This document shows positions 30,392-40,474 of a DNA stretch of 64,000 nt, piece by piece. The stretch is from Clostridia bacterium (GTDB lineage Bacteria > Bacillota > Clostridia > Lutisporales > Lutisporaceae), in assembly GCA_029256325.1 (NCBI GenBank), contig JAQSYD010000001.1, positions 1 to 64,000 of the forward strand, given 5' to 3'. Below the pieces are notes generated by a model. That model made no database searches. It was not told where the DNA came from and saw only the letters and a list, made by a program, of their open reading frames with translations. The translations under genes were made by a program, and so were the position numbers. Position 1 is the stretch's first letter. Each line of letters opens with the position of its first letter.

Positions 30392-30420
30392 ATTATAGCA
30401 AATACTATTCATATTTACAA
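30392..30420 (-). promoter_or_regulatory. SigA-type promoter for Asp23 gene
   Basis: minus TTGTAA-N17-TATAAT. Confidence 0.7.
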
Positions 30421-30522
30421 ACATATATGGGCATATTTTGGAAGTTAACAGGCAAATACCTCATGCTATGTGTATTATAATCATTAGATATTATATGTAT
30501 TATTTGAATAAATATCAGTGGT

Positions 30523-31152
30523 TCAATCCTTCTTCATAATTTTTATATTAGCAGGGCTAAATTTTGTCTTTCTTATTAATATGTCCTGAACCTTGGCAAC
30601 ATCCGCAGAAGTAAGTTCCTTTGCTTCAACCAATACTGTTGCTGAATCCTCTGTTAAGAATACCAAAGCATCACTAAAGCCCAAGGACATGACCAATTGT
30701 TCTATGATCATTTCTTTTTCTGTTAGTGCCAGAACCTTTACGATCTCTTCTTGTGCAAGATTCTTAAAGGTTTTTTCTGTATTTTGGTTGCTTATGATCT
30801 CTTGCCACATATCTACTTCCTTGCTTCTATTCTTGTCTCTTTCCATTCTGTATTCGCTGAAGAAAGTAGCAGCTGCACTACTGGAAGCTTCAACTGCTGC
30901 AGGGTCTTGCTCTATAACAGCTGCAGCTTGTTTATCCATTGAAGCAGGCTCTCCTATTGCTGTTGTAGTTATATCTGCTGCAGGTGTATCTATATTTCCT
31001 GTTATTTCATCAAATGCACTTGGTTCATCCATCTCCAAGTTATAGTTAACACCAATGTAATTGTCGGTTGTAAACATATTGTAGGCGTAACCTACCACGA
31101 ATAAAAGCAATATCATGGAGCAGATTACTATATTCTTTCTCTTAAAAAGCAT
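30523..31152 (-). CDS. spoIIIAH: Stage III sporulation protein AH
   Basis: Single TM plus C-terminal SpoIIIAH/FliF-like domain; position at end of spoIIIA operon. Confidence 0.9.
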   Translation of the reverse strand: MLFKRKNIVICSMILLLFVVGYAYNMFTTDNYIGVNYNLEMDEPSAFDEITGNIDTPAADITTTAIGEPASMDKQAAAVIEQDPAAVEASSSAAATFFSEYRMERDKNRSKEVDMWQEIISNQNTEKTFKNLAQEEIVKVLALTEKEMIIEQLVMSLGFSDALVFLTEDSATVLVEAKELTSADVAKVQDILIRKTKFSPANIKIMKKD

Positions 31153-31178
31153 TTTGTTACCCCCTTGAACTTATATTA

Positions 31179-31802
31179 TTACTTGTTGCTTTCAAAAACA
31201 GATACCCTATAAGCCGGCACATCCAAAACTGTTTGTACTGCTTCTGTCAGTTGTAGTTTGACCTTTGGATCCTTCGCCCCCTCTGCTACAATTATTACGC
31301 CTTTTATATCAGGATTTACTTCCTTTAGCACTAATGGCTTGGAGGTCCCCCCCTGGTCATTCATGAAAACTACTTGGTCGGAAGTATTCTTCTCATTGAT
31401 AGTCCTCGTACCTCCTTCCATATCCTTTTCGTTTGTTGTCTTGTCTGAAACTGATTCATCCTTGGCAGGTATTATTTCACCGCCAGATTTTAAGGTAATC
31501 ATTACAGAAACCTTTCCTGCATTTTGTATTTCACCCAGTATTTCAACGAGTCTATTTTCCAGCTCTGTCACTTCGTCAGACTTACCGATATTATTTTGAC
31601 TGGCTGTTAAGTTTGTTGTGCCTGCATCTTCTTGCATCCCGGCTCCACCAATGTTTAAGTCTCTATAGAAATCAGAGACCAAAATAAAGGCTATACCCAC
31701 AGCTAGTATAATAATAAGATTTGTAGCAAGCTTGGCGTTTAAATTCAGCTTTTGAAGGTTAAACCTTTTTATCTGATCTTTAAGTTTTGAAAATAAGTCC
31801 AC
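31179..31802 (-). CDS. spoIIIAG: Stage III sporulation protein AG
   Basis: LENRLVEILGEIQNAGKVSVMITLKSGGE, IKGVIIVAEGAKDPKVKLQLTEAVQ. Confidence 0.94.
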   Translation of the reverse strand: MDLFSKLKDQIKRFNLQKLNLNAKLATNLIIILAVGIAFILVSDFYRDLNIGGAGMQEDAGTTNLTASQNNIGKSDEVTELENRLVEILGEIQNAGKVSVMITLKSGGEIIPAKDESVSDKTTNEKDMEGGTRTINEKNTSDQVVFMNDQGGTSKPLVLKEVNPDIKGVIIVAEGAKDPKVKLQLTEAVQTVLDVPAYRVSVFESNK

Positions 31803-31817
31803 TGTGTTCTCCCCCTT

Positions 31818-32432
31818 TTACTCTTGTATTTCTATTGATATTTCTGTATCTTTAAGACCAAGAGCATTATTTATATCCGCACTGAGGTCTTGGCTTAATT
31901 TACTGTTATTCCAATTATATTCGTCTTGGTTTTTATTAATTACAGTTTCTGTATTAATTTTTATTGGCTCAATGGTTGAAGCTTGTATTTCACTTCCGTT
32001 TCCATCCTCTACAACAACTTGAATCACCTTTATACTGCCAAATTCCTCTTTGTTAATATCATTTTCTATATCAACGCCAACTCGTACATTTCTGTTCTCA
32101 AATTCTTTCCGGGATTTGACTATTTCGGCAACCTTGTCCGAAAGTTTTTGCTTATACAGCTCCAATGCAGTATTATTTTGAAATACCTCAACACTATCGC
32201 CATTTTTTGCTGGATCTTCAATATAAGCTTCTGCTTGTGTCAATGTGCTTTGGAACTGATAGCCGATATTTTTCACCATTAAAAAGGGTTTAATGATAAC
32301 AAGTATAATTAACAATCCCATAATTACCTTCGCAAACTTTTTCATATCATTATTGGGGATTATGATATCCAGCAGCATTGTGAAAATGATCACTACTGTA
32401 ATATTGGTAATCCAGCTTTTCATAAATTCCAT
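31818..32432 (-). CDS. spoIIIAF: Stage III sporulation protein AF
   Basis: WITNITVVIIFTMLLDIIIPNNDMKKFAKVIMGLLIIL. Confidence 0.94.
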   Translation of the reverse strand: MEFMKSWITNITVVIIFTMLLDIIIPNNDMKKFAKVIMGLLIILVIIKPFLMVKNIGYQFQSTLTQAEAYIEDPAKNGDSVEVFQNNTALELYKQKLSDKVAEIVKSRKEFENRNVRVGVDIENDINKEEFGSIKVIQVVVEDGNGSEIQASTIEPIKINTETVINKNQDEYNWNNSKLSQDLSADINNALGLKDTEISIEIQE

Positions 32433-32440
32433 ATGATCAC

Positions 32441-33616
32441 CTACCTTAGCATTACTGTCATGTTTCCTACACCCATGATTACGGTGATAAACACGAAGAA
32501 AAGCACGCCTACTGAAATAACTGCAGAAAAGATTATTAATAGAGAATTACTCATGTCATTGAGGCACTTCACAATTTGATTGTCTAAAATAGGTTCTATA
32601 AGTGCGCTGGTAATCTTGTAGATAGCAATGATGGATAATATTTTTATTAATGGAAATAAGCAAATCATCAGAAGAACAACAAGTCCGGCTATACCTATGC
32701 CATTTTTAATTAACATGGAACAGCTTACCACGGTATCAAAAGCATCGTTTAAGAACTTTCCTACGATTGGGACAAACTTATCCATGGCAAACTTGGCAGT
32801 TTTTATAGTCATTCCATCTAAAGAAGAAGAAGCTACTCCTTGAACAGATATAACACCTAAAAATACCGTAAGCATTACACCTAATATGCCGATAGCTATT
32901 TGTCGCAGGAGAGAAGCCAGCCTTTCAACCTTAATCCCTTCTGTCAAGTTGTTCAGAAGCGAAAGCACTGCTGAAAAGTATACCAGGGGTATGACAAAAA
33001 ACTTTATAGCTGTTATGATCAAGCTGATTGAACCGAATATGATAGGCTGAAAAACTGTGGAAGAAGTTATTCCACCAACAGCGACCAGCAAAGCGATCAT
33101 TGTGGGAAATAAAGCTTGTGTATAGCTGACCATGGTATCGATTGCTTGGGAACCTAGATTCATAGCAGTATGGAAGCTCTTAATTGCAATGATGGCTATT
33201 AAAATGTAGCAAGCACTGTAAGCCAATTTGCCTACACTGGTACCTTCAAAAGCGCCATGCAGGTTTTGCAATATTGCACAAAAAACAGCCAATACTAAAA
33301 TCTGTCCCATAACATTAAAATTAAGCACAACTTCTTTAATCAACATCTTGCCTAACCCAAGTATGAGAGACTCTACATTGACAATAGGATTGCCCTTAAA
33401 GAGACCCAGTACCATCTCTTTTATATCCAACGCCGGCATAGTCCCTTCTGCTTCCTTACTGACTTGGTCAGCAAAGCTTTGAATTTCATCTATATCCAAG
33501 GCATCCATTTGATCCTTTATAATTTTATCTGTGTCATCTGCATAAACATTCATTAAAAGCATTGCTAATAATACAAATAGAAATAGCATTACAAATTTGG
33601 CTCTATTTTTTCTCAT
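32441..33616 (-). CDS. spoIIIAE: Stage III sporulation protein AE
   Basis: 391 aa multi-TM; operon position and GQILVLAVFCAILQNL. Confidence 0.95.
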   Translation of the reverse strand: MRKNRAKFVMLFLFVLLAMLLMNVYADDTDKIIKDQMDALDIDEIQSFADQVSKEAEGTMPALDIKEMVLGLFKGNPIVNVESLILGLGKMLIKEVVLNFNVMGQILVLAVFCAILQNLHGAFEGTSVGKLAYSACYILIAIIAIKSFHTAMNLGSQAIDTMVSYTQALFPTMIALLVAVGGITSSTVFQPIIFGSISLIITAIKFFVIPLVYFSAVLSLLNNLTEGIKVERLASLLRQIAIGILGVMLTVFLGVISVQGVASSSLDGMTIKTAKFAMDKFVPIVGKFLNDAFDTVVSCSMLIKNGIGIAGLVVLLMICLFPLIKILSIIAIYKITSALIEPILDNQIVKCLNDMSNSLLIIFSAVISVGVLFFVFITVIMGVGNMTVMLR

Positions 33617-33645
33617 GTTATCCCACCTTGTTTTACTTTTGATTG

Positions 33646-34032
33646 TTATGCTATAAGCTTTGTTATGATATCCATTAAGGCTGCCAATATAGGGATCGCC
33701 ATTATCATAATCAGCACCTTGCCCCCAAATTCAATTTTACTGGCAATGGAGCTTTCACCTGCATCCTTGCATACTTGTGCGCCAAACTCTGTAATATATG
33801 CAATAGCAATGACTTTTAGTATGGTAGTGAAATATAGTAAATCGATATTTGTTTTACTTGCAAAATACTTCAGAACAGTTACTACAGAATTTAGTTTTGT
33901 TATTACAAACACAAATATAAGTAACCCTGTAACAATGCTTACTTGTAGTGCGATTTCAGGTTTTTGCTCTCTCAAAATAACTGCTAAAATTGTAGCAATA
34001 ATACCTATTCCAACTATTTTCATAATATCCAT
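33646..34032 (-). CDS. spoIIIAD: Stage III sporulation protein AD
   Basis: MDIMKIVGIGIIATILAVILREQKPEIALQVSI. Confidence 0.94.
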   Translation of the reverse strand: MDIMKIVGIGIIATILAVILREQKPEIALQVSIVTGLLIFVFVITKLNSVVTVLKYFASKTNIDLLYFTTILKVIAIAYITEFGAQVCKDAGESSIASKIEFGGKVLIMIMAIPILAALMDIITKLIA

Positions 34033-34040
34033 AAAATCAC

Positions 34041-34235
34041 CTATAGTTGAAACATAGTTTTTACTGTATCAAATAGTTTTGAAATCATCCCAATAACCAT
34101 CAAAAGTACTACAACAGTACCGGCAAGCCCTGTGATTACAGCAATCTCGTCCTTTCCTGATTGATATAATACGCGGCTCAATACTGAAGTTATGATTCCT
34201 ATTGCAGCAATTTTAAAAATTAAGTTTACATCCAT
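34041..34235 (-). CDS. spoIIIAC: Stage III sporulation protein AC
   Basis: MDVNLIFKIAAIGIITSVLSRVLYQSGKDE. Confidence 0.95.
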   Translation of the reverse strand: MDVNLIFKIAAIGIITSVLSRVLYQSGKDEIAVITGLAGTVVVLLMVIGMISKLFDTVKTMFQL

Positions 34236-34284
34236 TTCAAGACCCCCTTCGTTAATTACTACATTTGTTTACTGTACAAGCATA

Positions 34285-34806
34285 TTACACCAGTAAAATA
34301 AATATGACTAAACCTGATAAAAAGCCAAGGGTTTTATACATCTTTTCGTTCTTTTGCCGTTCTTCCTCTGCTACCTCCTCATGCTGCTTCAGTTGAATAT
34401 AAAAAAGCGCAAAGTGCTTTTTCTGATCCTCTCTATCTGAGCTGCCCAACACCTTCCCAAACTCAGCAATCATATCTTTATCAGCACTTTTAAGAAAGGT
34501 TTCACCAAGGAGCTTATTTATACCCCTGCTCCAGGCTGTGTCCAGGCTATAGCTATGGCCCCCATTTAATTCTTCCGAAATCATACTGTAGAAGCTTTTC
34601 AAGGGTCCTTCCACTTTGGCAGAAATATTGTTAAAGGCTTGCGGCAAAGGCGTACAACCATATATGATTTCAGTTTCCAGCATTTGGACCGATGATCTAA
34701 ACCTTCTAATATCCTTGGGTCTAAGGCTGTATCTGTTCGCGGCCGCAAATCCTAAAATGCTGCATGCTGCTAATACCATGATTCCGCCTATCACTTTTAA
34801 TATCAT
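34285..34806 (-). CDS. spoIIIAB: Stage III sporulation protein AB
   Basis: LRPKDIRRFRSSVQMLETEIIYGCTPLPQAF. Confidence 0.94.
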   Translation of the reverse strand: MILKVIGGIMVLAACSILGFAAANRYSLRPKDIRRFRSSVQMLETEIIYGCTPLPQAFNNISAKVEGPLKSFYSMISEELNGGHSYSLDTAWSRGINKLLGETFLKSADKDMIAEFGKVLGSSDREDQKKHFALFYIQLKQHEEVAEEERQKNEKMYKTLGFLSGLVIFILLV

Positions 34807-35789
34807 ATTGTTCTCTCCTTTGTTAAGCTGTTCCTCAATACTTTGTAATTCATGTCCAGCACTGCTTCTATGGTGCCGACTCCCTGTCTGCGACTCATGA
34901 TGATATATCTCTCAAATAAATTTTTGTGCAGTTTATCTAAGGCAGGCTTCCGTAAAAAATCTTCAATGTCGCTGCCGTGAATTGTGGTTATGATCTTCAC
35001 ACCGGCATTGATTGCATCCAATACAGCTCCTGCATCTTCATTTCTTCCTATTTCGTCTGTAGCAATGACTTCAGGCGACATAGAACGAATCATGATAAGA
35101 ATCCCTTCGGCCTTTGGACATCCGTCCAATACATCTGTTCTTATTCCTACATCGTTTTTAGGTAAGCCCATACTACAAGCGGCTATTTCATTTCTCTCAT
35201 CAATCAAACCAACTTTTTTACCTTTAAAGCCCATGGATGGAATCCCGCTGCTGATTTGTCTCACCATATCCCTGAGTATCGTTGTCTTACCGCATTGTGG
35301 AGGTGAGATAATAAGTGTATTATAAATGGAGTTATCCATCTTAATGATATGGTTTAGCACCTTGTCTGCTGCCCCCAACACTTGTCTTGCCACTCTGTAA
35401 TTGATAAAGGAGATATCTCTGAAGGTTCTGACTCGACCATTCTCCAGCACAGCCTTACCGCATATACCTACGCGATGTCCGCCTTCTATTGTCACAAAGC
35501 CGTTTCTTATATCATCCTCAAAAGAATATAAGGAGAAATTTGTGATCAGACTGACTGCGTTTTTAATATCCTCCAGTGTGCAAACATAAGCATTTCTCTG
35601 GTCAAATACCAATTGCCCATTTTTATCAATAATATATTCCCTTCCTCCCCCATACAGAATGATAGGTTTGTTCTGTCTAAGCCTGACTTCCTCCATGCTC
35701 TCTAAAAGCAGCGGCTGCATTTTCTCTATTATGCCTTTGATATCCTTTGGCATATATTTTAGGACCTCATGTATTTTATATTGATTCAT
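34803..35789 (-). CDS. spoIIIAA: Stage III sporulation protein AA (ATPase)
   Basis: EEVRLRQNKPIIL, ISPPQCGKTTILRDMVRQIS, GLIDERNEIA. Confidence 0.96.
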   Translation of the reverse strand: MNQYKIHEVLKYMPKDIKGIIEKMQPLLLESMEEVRLRQNKPIILYGGGREYIIDKNGQLVFDQRNAYVCTLEDIKNAVSLITNFSLYSFEDDIRNGFVTIEGGHRVGICGKAVLENGRVRTFRDISFINYRVARQVLGAADKVLNHIIKMDNSIYNTLIISPPQCGKTTILRDMVRQISSGIPSMGFKGKKVGLIDERNEIAACSMGLPKNDVGIRTDVLDGCPKAEGILIMIRSMSPEVIATDEIGRNEDAGAVLDAINAGVKIITTIHGSDIEDFLRKPALDKLHKNLFERYIIMSRRQGVGTIEAVLDMNYKVLRNSLTKERTI

Positions 35790-35823
35790 TAGCTTTACCT
35801 GCCTTGTACGACTTTGTTATATA

Positions 35824-35852
35824 ATCTTATGGGAAGGCTTGTAACAATATGC
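35824..35852 (-). promoter_or_regulatory. Putative SigE promoter of the spoIIIA operon
   Basis: minus GCATATT-N14-CATAAGAT, 35 nt upstream of spoIIIAA ATG. Confidence 0.7.
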
Positions 35853-35874
35853 CATGAATTTTTGCATAAAAAAA

Positions 35875-35893
35875 ACTCCGGCAAAGCCGGAGT
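35875..35893 (-). terminator. Intrinsic terminator
   Basis: ACTCCGGCAAAGCCGGAGT followed on minus by T-run. Confidence 0.9.
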
Positions 35894-35914
35894 CTTTAAA
35901 AACTCACTTATCTC

Positions 35915-36355
35915 TTATTCGTGATGGTGGACATGACCACAACCGCAGCCTTCGCCGCAATCATAATCCAATTCGTATTCTATTGGCTCATGGCAGTTTG
36001 GACATACAACATTTTCACCGTTTTCCAATAGTTCTTCATCAAGATATACATACTCATGACAATGTGGGCATTCTACTTCTATATAGTCGTAGTCTTCCTC
36101 ATCTTCAAAATCGTCAAGGTCCTCATCTTCGCCGAAAAGCTCATCTTCAACGCTTGATAGATCTTCATCAAGTGCCTCTACGTATTCGTCCATTTCTTCC
36201 TGTGCATCATTAAGTTCGTTGATAGCATCAGCGAAATCTGACAATACCTCAAGTACATTCACCATTAACTTGCCGTTATCTGAATTCTCGTCAATTTTCA
36301 TACCTTCTGCAAGACCTCTTAAGTATGCTATTCTTTCATATAAATATTCCATCAT
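35915..36355 (-). CDS. CD1247 N-terminal domain-like protein with zinc ribbon
   Basis: YERIAYLRGLAEGMKID, acidic linker, CPHCHEYV...CPNCHEPIEYE, tail CGEGCGCGHVHHHE. Confidence 0.82.
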   Translation of the reverse strand: MMEYLYERIAYLRGLAEGMKIDENSDNGKLMVNVLEVLSDFADAINELNDAQEEMDEYVEALDEDLSSVEDELFGEDEDLDDFEDEEDYDYIEVECPHCHEYVYLDEELLENGENVVCPNCHEPIEYELDYDCGEGCGCGHVHHHE

Positions 36356-36456
36356 TACTCCTCCTTATCTTTTGTTGTTTAGTTTTGTCTCAATATTTTA
36401 AAATGTATAGGAACATCATAATCCACCTTAAACAAATGTTCCGTAATGCATTTCAT

Positions 36457-36503
36457 AAAAGGCTTCCTTAATTTAAAAGTTTTTCCATTGAAGCCTTTTT
36501 TAT
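36457..36503 (-). terminator. Terminator-like hairpin downstream of efp
   Basis: AAAGGCTTC...GAAGCCTTTTTT. Confidence 0.65.
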
Positions 36504-36532
36504 ATTTTATCCAATTTAGCGATGTATATTCA

Positions 36533-37090
36533 CTAAACTCTTTCCATATATGTGCCAGTTCTTGTATCTACTCTGATTCTATCGCCTTGGTTAACGAACA
36601 ATGGTACGTTAACTGTTGCTCCAGTTTCAAGCGTAGCAGGCTTTGTAGCACCTTGTGCAGTATCACCCTTTACACCAGGCTCTGTAAATGTGATTTCCAG
36701 TTCAACAAAGTTGTCAGGCTCTACTGAGAAAGCTTCACCTTTATGGAACTGAATAAATGCATTATCATTTGCCTTCAAATACATGATTGCATCTTCAACC
36801 TGTGAGTGATTTAAAGGAATTTGCTCATAACTTTCGTTGTCCATAAAGTAGTATAAGCCATTATCTTCATATAGATACTGCATATTCTTACGCTCAATGT
36901 GAGCTTTTGGAAACTTATCTGTTGGGTTAAATGATCTTTCAACCACTGCACCGGATTTTATATTCTTTATTTTTGTTCTAACGAATGCTGCACCCTTACC
37001 TGGCTTAACGTGTTGGAAATCTATGATTGTAAATATATTTCCGTCCATTTCAAAGGTTACACCTTTTCTAAATTCACCTGCTGATACCAT
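36533..37090 (-). CDS. efp: Elongation factor P
   Basis: [32 protein letters not shown]. Confidence 0.98.
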   Translation of the reverse strand: MVSAGEFRKGVTFEMDGNIFTIIDFQHVKPGKGAAFVRTKIKNIKSGAVVERSFNPTDKFPKAHIERKNMQYLYEDNGLYYFMDNESYEQIPLNHSQVEDAIMYLKANDNAFIQFHKGEAFSVEPDNFVELEITFTEPGVKGDTAQGATKPATLETGATVNVPLFVNQGDRIRVDTRTGTYMERV

Positions 37091-37169
37091 TAAACAGATC
37101 CCTCCATTTTTTTCTCTTTGTTTATTAGTATTTGTTGACTGTAAAAAAACTATTTATATTAGCTAAAGA

Positions 37170-38237
37170 TTAAAGCTCAATTAAATGCTTTGGTGATTTG
37201 CTTAGCACTTTATTTCCTTGATCTGTAACCAGAACCAAATCTTCTATTCTGACACCGCCATATTCAGCAATGTAAATACCTGGTTCATCGGTAACTACCA
37301 TATTTGCTTCAAGTGCTCTTTCGCCAAGAGGTGACAACCTTGGTTCTTCATGAACTGCAAGTCCAACTCCATGTCCCAATCCATGTCCAAAATTTTCTCC
37401 AAAGCCTGCAGCAGTGATGATGTCTCTGGCAATCTTATCAACTTCCTTGCCAAGCATTCCCGGCTTAATCTGTTCTAAAGCCTTTTGCTGCGCCTCTAAA
37501 ACTGTATTATATATATTCTTTTGCTTTTCATCAGCCTTTCCAACAAATACCGTTCTTGTCATATCAGAACAATATCCATTATATACACAACCAAAGTCCA
37601 TAGTCAAGAACTCACCGTTATTTATTACCTTTTCAGAGAAAACACCATGGGGTAAAGATGATCTAACACCTGAAGCAACAATTGAATCAAAGGACATTTC
37701 TGTAGCACCCTTCTGCTTGCAGAAATACTCAAGCTCAACAGCTACTTCAATTTCTGTCTTGCCTGGTTTGATAAAGCTAAGAATATGTGTAAATGCCTCA
37801 TCTGCAATAGAAGCAGCCTTCGCTATGCTTTCTATTTCATCGGCATCCTTAAACAATCTCAATTCATCCATAATCCCTTTTAATGGGAGAAGCTCAACAT
37901 TTTCCAGACTGTTCTTCAAATTGTCATAAAAAGCAACAGTCATATAACCTTCTTCAATGGCAATATTTTTAATGTTTGTACTTAATATGGTTTCTTTTAA
38001 TTGATCCATTAAAGAACTGCCGTGTATGACCACTTCAAAATCCTTACACTGGTTCTGTGCTTGATCTCTGTATCTGAAATCAGTCACGAAGAATGCCTTG
38101 TCAGCGGTTACAATAACGTATCCGGTACTTCCGGTAAAGCCACTGATATATCTTCTATTTTCTTTTGAATATAAAAAGGCAGCATCTAAGCTGTTGGCTG
38201 CAAGCTTTTCTCTCAGCTTGATTAATCTTTTTTCCAA
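37170..38237 (-). CDS. pepP: Xaa-Pro aminopeptidase (M24)
   Basis: GHGLGHGVGLAVHEEPRLSP, MDFGCVYNGYCSDMTRT. Confidence 0.94.
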   Translation of the reverse strand: MEKRLIKLREKLAANSLDAAFLYSKENRRYISGFTGSTGYVIVTADKAFFVTDFRYRDQAQNQCKDFEVVIHGSSLMDQLKETILSTNIKNIAIEEGYMTVAFYDNLKNSLENVELLPLKGIMDELRLFKDADEIESIAKAASIADEAFTHILSFIKPGKTEIEVAVELEYFCKQKGATEMSFDSIVASGVRSSLPHGVFSEKVINNGEFLTMDFGCVYNGYCSDMTRTVFVGKADEKQKNIYNTVLEAQQKALEQIKPGMLGKEVDKIARDIITAAGFGENFGHGLGHGVGLAVHEEPRLSPLGERALEANMVVTDEPGIYIAEYGGVRIEDLVLVTDQGNKVLSKSPKHLIEL

Positions 38238-38238
38238 A

Positions 38239-38682
38239 TTAGTGAACCTCCTTCAAATATCGATTTAGAGCCTCCAAAGCATAAATATATCCTGCATAAC
38301 CTAATCCGTTGATTTGTCCTAAACATACATCACTAATCACGGATTTTCTTCTAAATTCTTCTCTCTTATATATATTTGAAATATGTACTTCTATAACTGG
38401 TAAGTTTACTGCTTCAATTGCATCTCTTATTGCGTAGCTGTAATGGGTATAAGCACCCGGATTTATAATAATTCCCTGGTATGCTCCATAAGCTCCTTGT
38501 ATGGTATTAATAATCTCACCCTCTATATTTGACTGAAAAAAGTCAACCTCTAGATGATTTTTTTCCGCAGCGCAGGAAATCTCCTGATTGATGTCCTGCA
38601 GTGTTTTGATTCCATACATAGAAGTATCTCTAATGCCCAGCATATTTAAATTTGGGCCGTTTATCACAAGTAGTTTTGACAT
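38239..38682 (-). CDS. aroQ: Type II 3-dehydroquinate dehydratase
   Basis: LVINGPNLNMLGIRD, IINPGAYTHYSYAIRDA. Confidence 0.97.
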   Translation of the reverse strand: MSKLLVINGPNLNMLGIRDTSMYGIKTLQDINQEISCAAEKNHLEVDFFQSNIEGEIINTIQGAYGAYQGIIINPGAYTHYSYAIRDAIEAVNLPVIEVHISNIYKREEFRRKSVISDVCLGQINGLGYAGYIYALEALNRYLKEVH

Positions 38683-38726
38683 ATTTGTACCTCATTGGTT
38701 GTTTGTTTACATCTTTATATATAATA

Positions 38727-39605
38727 TCATATATTTTCCAATGTGAATAGACGGTGCTCTTTTATTTTGTTATAAATAGACATCAATTTGACGGCATCTT
38801 CTGCCATTGTCCCCGCTGTTTCGGCAATAACAGTTCCTTGAATTTTATACTCTACCAGACACTCAGCCAAAAACTCAAAATCGGGGCCAAACTGTCTGTC
38901 ATCGAAGGTCCAATGCTTTTTCTCTCCGCCCTTTTCAGTATATTCTATTCTACTGTAGTGCATATGCAAGAGCTTGCCGCGCTTGTCGCCAAGTTTATTC
39001 AGTATGCATTCAAAAATTCTTTTAAAGTCATCTTTCTTTTGCAATGAACCGTTGTTTACTGCATGCAAATGCCCAAAATCTATGGTAGGTATCAAACTAT
39101 CATCTATTAAACACAACTGAAGCACCTCGTCTAAAGATCCGATCTGATTCTTCTTCCCCATGGTTTCAGGGCATATACGAACCTTACTCCCAATGACCTT
39201 TAGTTTTTCTACCATCTCGTAGAGGTTTTTATAAGCTCTATTATAAGCCTCTTCTCTATCGGCTTTGCTTGGTGAGCCCACGTGAACAATTACTCTGTCG
39301 GCTTGCAAATGTTCTGCGGCAGCCACTGTATCTAAAATATAAGTCTCAGACTTTTTGATCATTTCCGGGTCAATGGAAGCAAAATTAATAAAATAGGGTG
39401 CATGGACACTTAGCTTAATATTATTTTCAACAGCAATGCTGCCAAGCTTTTTCGCAGTTTCCGGACCTAATCTAACACCTCTTGTACAAGAATATTCATA
39501 AGCTCCCAGATTCATTGCTCTAAGCCAAGGGGGCATTTCCAATGAGCTTTTATGCCCTTGCTGATAAAAAATTTCCGAGTTTCCTGAAGGGCCAAACAAT
39601 AACAT
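38727..39605 (-). CDS. TIM-barrel (AP endonuclease family 2 / endonuclease IV-like) protein
   Basis: LSVHAPYFINFAS, VIVHVGSPSK, TIDFGHLHAVNNG. Confidence 0.85.
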   Translation of the reverse strand: MLLFGPSGNSEIFYQQGHKSSLEMPPWLRAMNLGAYEYSCTRGVRLGPETAKKLGSIAVENNIKLSVHAPYFINFASIDPEMIKKSETYILDTVAAAEHLQADRVIVHVGSPSKADREEAYNRAYKNLYEMVEKLKVIGSKVRICPETMGKKNQIGSLDEVLQLCLIDDSLIPTIDFGHLHAVNNGSLQKKDDFKRIFECILNKLGDKRGKLLHMHYSRIEYTEKGGEKKHWTFDDRQFGPDFEFLAECLVEYKIQGTVIAETAGTMAEDAVKLMSIYNKIKEHRLFTLENI

Positions 39606-39615
39606 AAATGACTCC

Positions 39616-40113
39616 TTATAGTCCTAGTTTAGCAGTTATTTCATCTACAATTTGCTGTATATCAAGATTATCCGTATGAATAACCAGATCAGCTTTTCTA
39701 TAGGTGGGATATCTGTATTCCAATAGCTCTCTCATTTTGTCTTCATCTATAGTATGGCCAACTAAAGGTCGAAATTTACCCTTTAAGTTCATGATAATCT
39801 TTTGTAATGGTGCATCTAGAAAAACTGTTGTACCTATTCTTTTTAAAGCATCAAGATTGTCATAATACATCACAGCTCCGCCACCTATTGCAATAACACA
39901 GTTATCTAAACCCACCAGCTGATCTATGACCTGTTTTTCCAACAGCCTGAAATGTGCTTCCCCATAGCTGCTGAATATGTCCTTGATCAACAGATTATTT
40001 TGTTTTTCTATCACATCATCCGTATCAATAAATTTTAATTTTTTTCTCTGAGCAAAAGCCTTGCCGATTGTTGTTTTGCCGCTGCCCATGAAGCCTAATA
40101 AAACGATATTCAT
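39616..40113 (-). CDS. aroK: Shikimate kinase
   Basis: LLGFMGSGKTTIGKAFAQ, FIDTDDVIE, AIGGGAV. Confidence 0.95.
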   Translation of the reverse strand: MNIVLLGFMGSGKTTIGKAFAQRKKLKFIDTDDVIEKQNNLLIKDIFSSYGEAHFRLLEKQVIDQLVGLDNCVIAIGGGAVMYYDNLDALKRIGTTVFLDAPLQKIIMNLKGKFRPLVGHTIDEDKMRELLEYRYPTYRKADLVIHTDNLDIQQIVDEITAKLGL

Positions 40114-40122
40114 TATTTCCCC

Positions 40123-40386
40123 TTAGTGCTTTGGATTCTTACTTACAAATAAAGCAGCCTTAACAATGGCCGTCTCAACATCCACTTCAAACTGCTGCTC
40201 TAATTCTCTAACCTTTGTATATAACTCGCCTGTTTCAGTAACAACATATTTTGCAGGCAGGTCGTTCAAGGCAATTGCCATGATATCCTTTCTGCACTTC
40301 TCACATCTGCATATATTCATTATATTTAACAATGAATCTATTTTCTTATTCACGACTTCTTCCATAAAGTTTTTTAATTTATACAT
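40123..40386 (-). CDS. ComFB-like late competence protein
   Basis: MYKLKNFMEEVVNKKIDSLLNIMNICRCEKCRKDIMAIALNDLPAKYV; start after GGAGGGATTTTT. Confidence 0.85.
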   Translation of the reverse strand: MYKLKNFMEEVVNKKIDSLLNIMNICRCEKCRKDIMAIALNDLPAKYVVTETGELYTKVRELEQQFEVDVETAIVKAALFVSKNPKH

Positions 40387-40474
40387 AAAAATCCCTCCAT
40401 AATTATTTATCAAATAAACACATGTCTCCATTCGTTATTCTGGATGTATCTATAATGAATTCGAACTGAGCAAA

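Noticed and set aside
30593-31045. 150-aa plus-strand ORF antisense to spoIIIAH
   Set aside because: Ser/Ala-rich reverse-frame artefact
37414-37929. 171-aa plus-strand ORF antisense to pepP
   Set aside because: Overlaps strongly supported M24 peptidase; Ser-rich antisense translation, no independent motif
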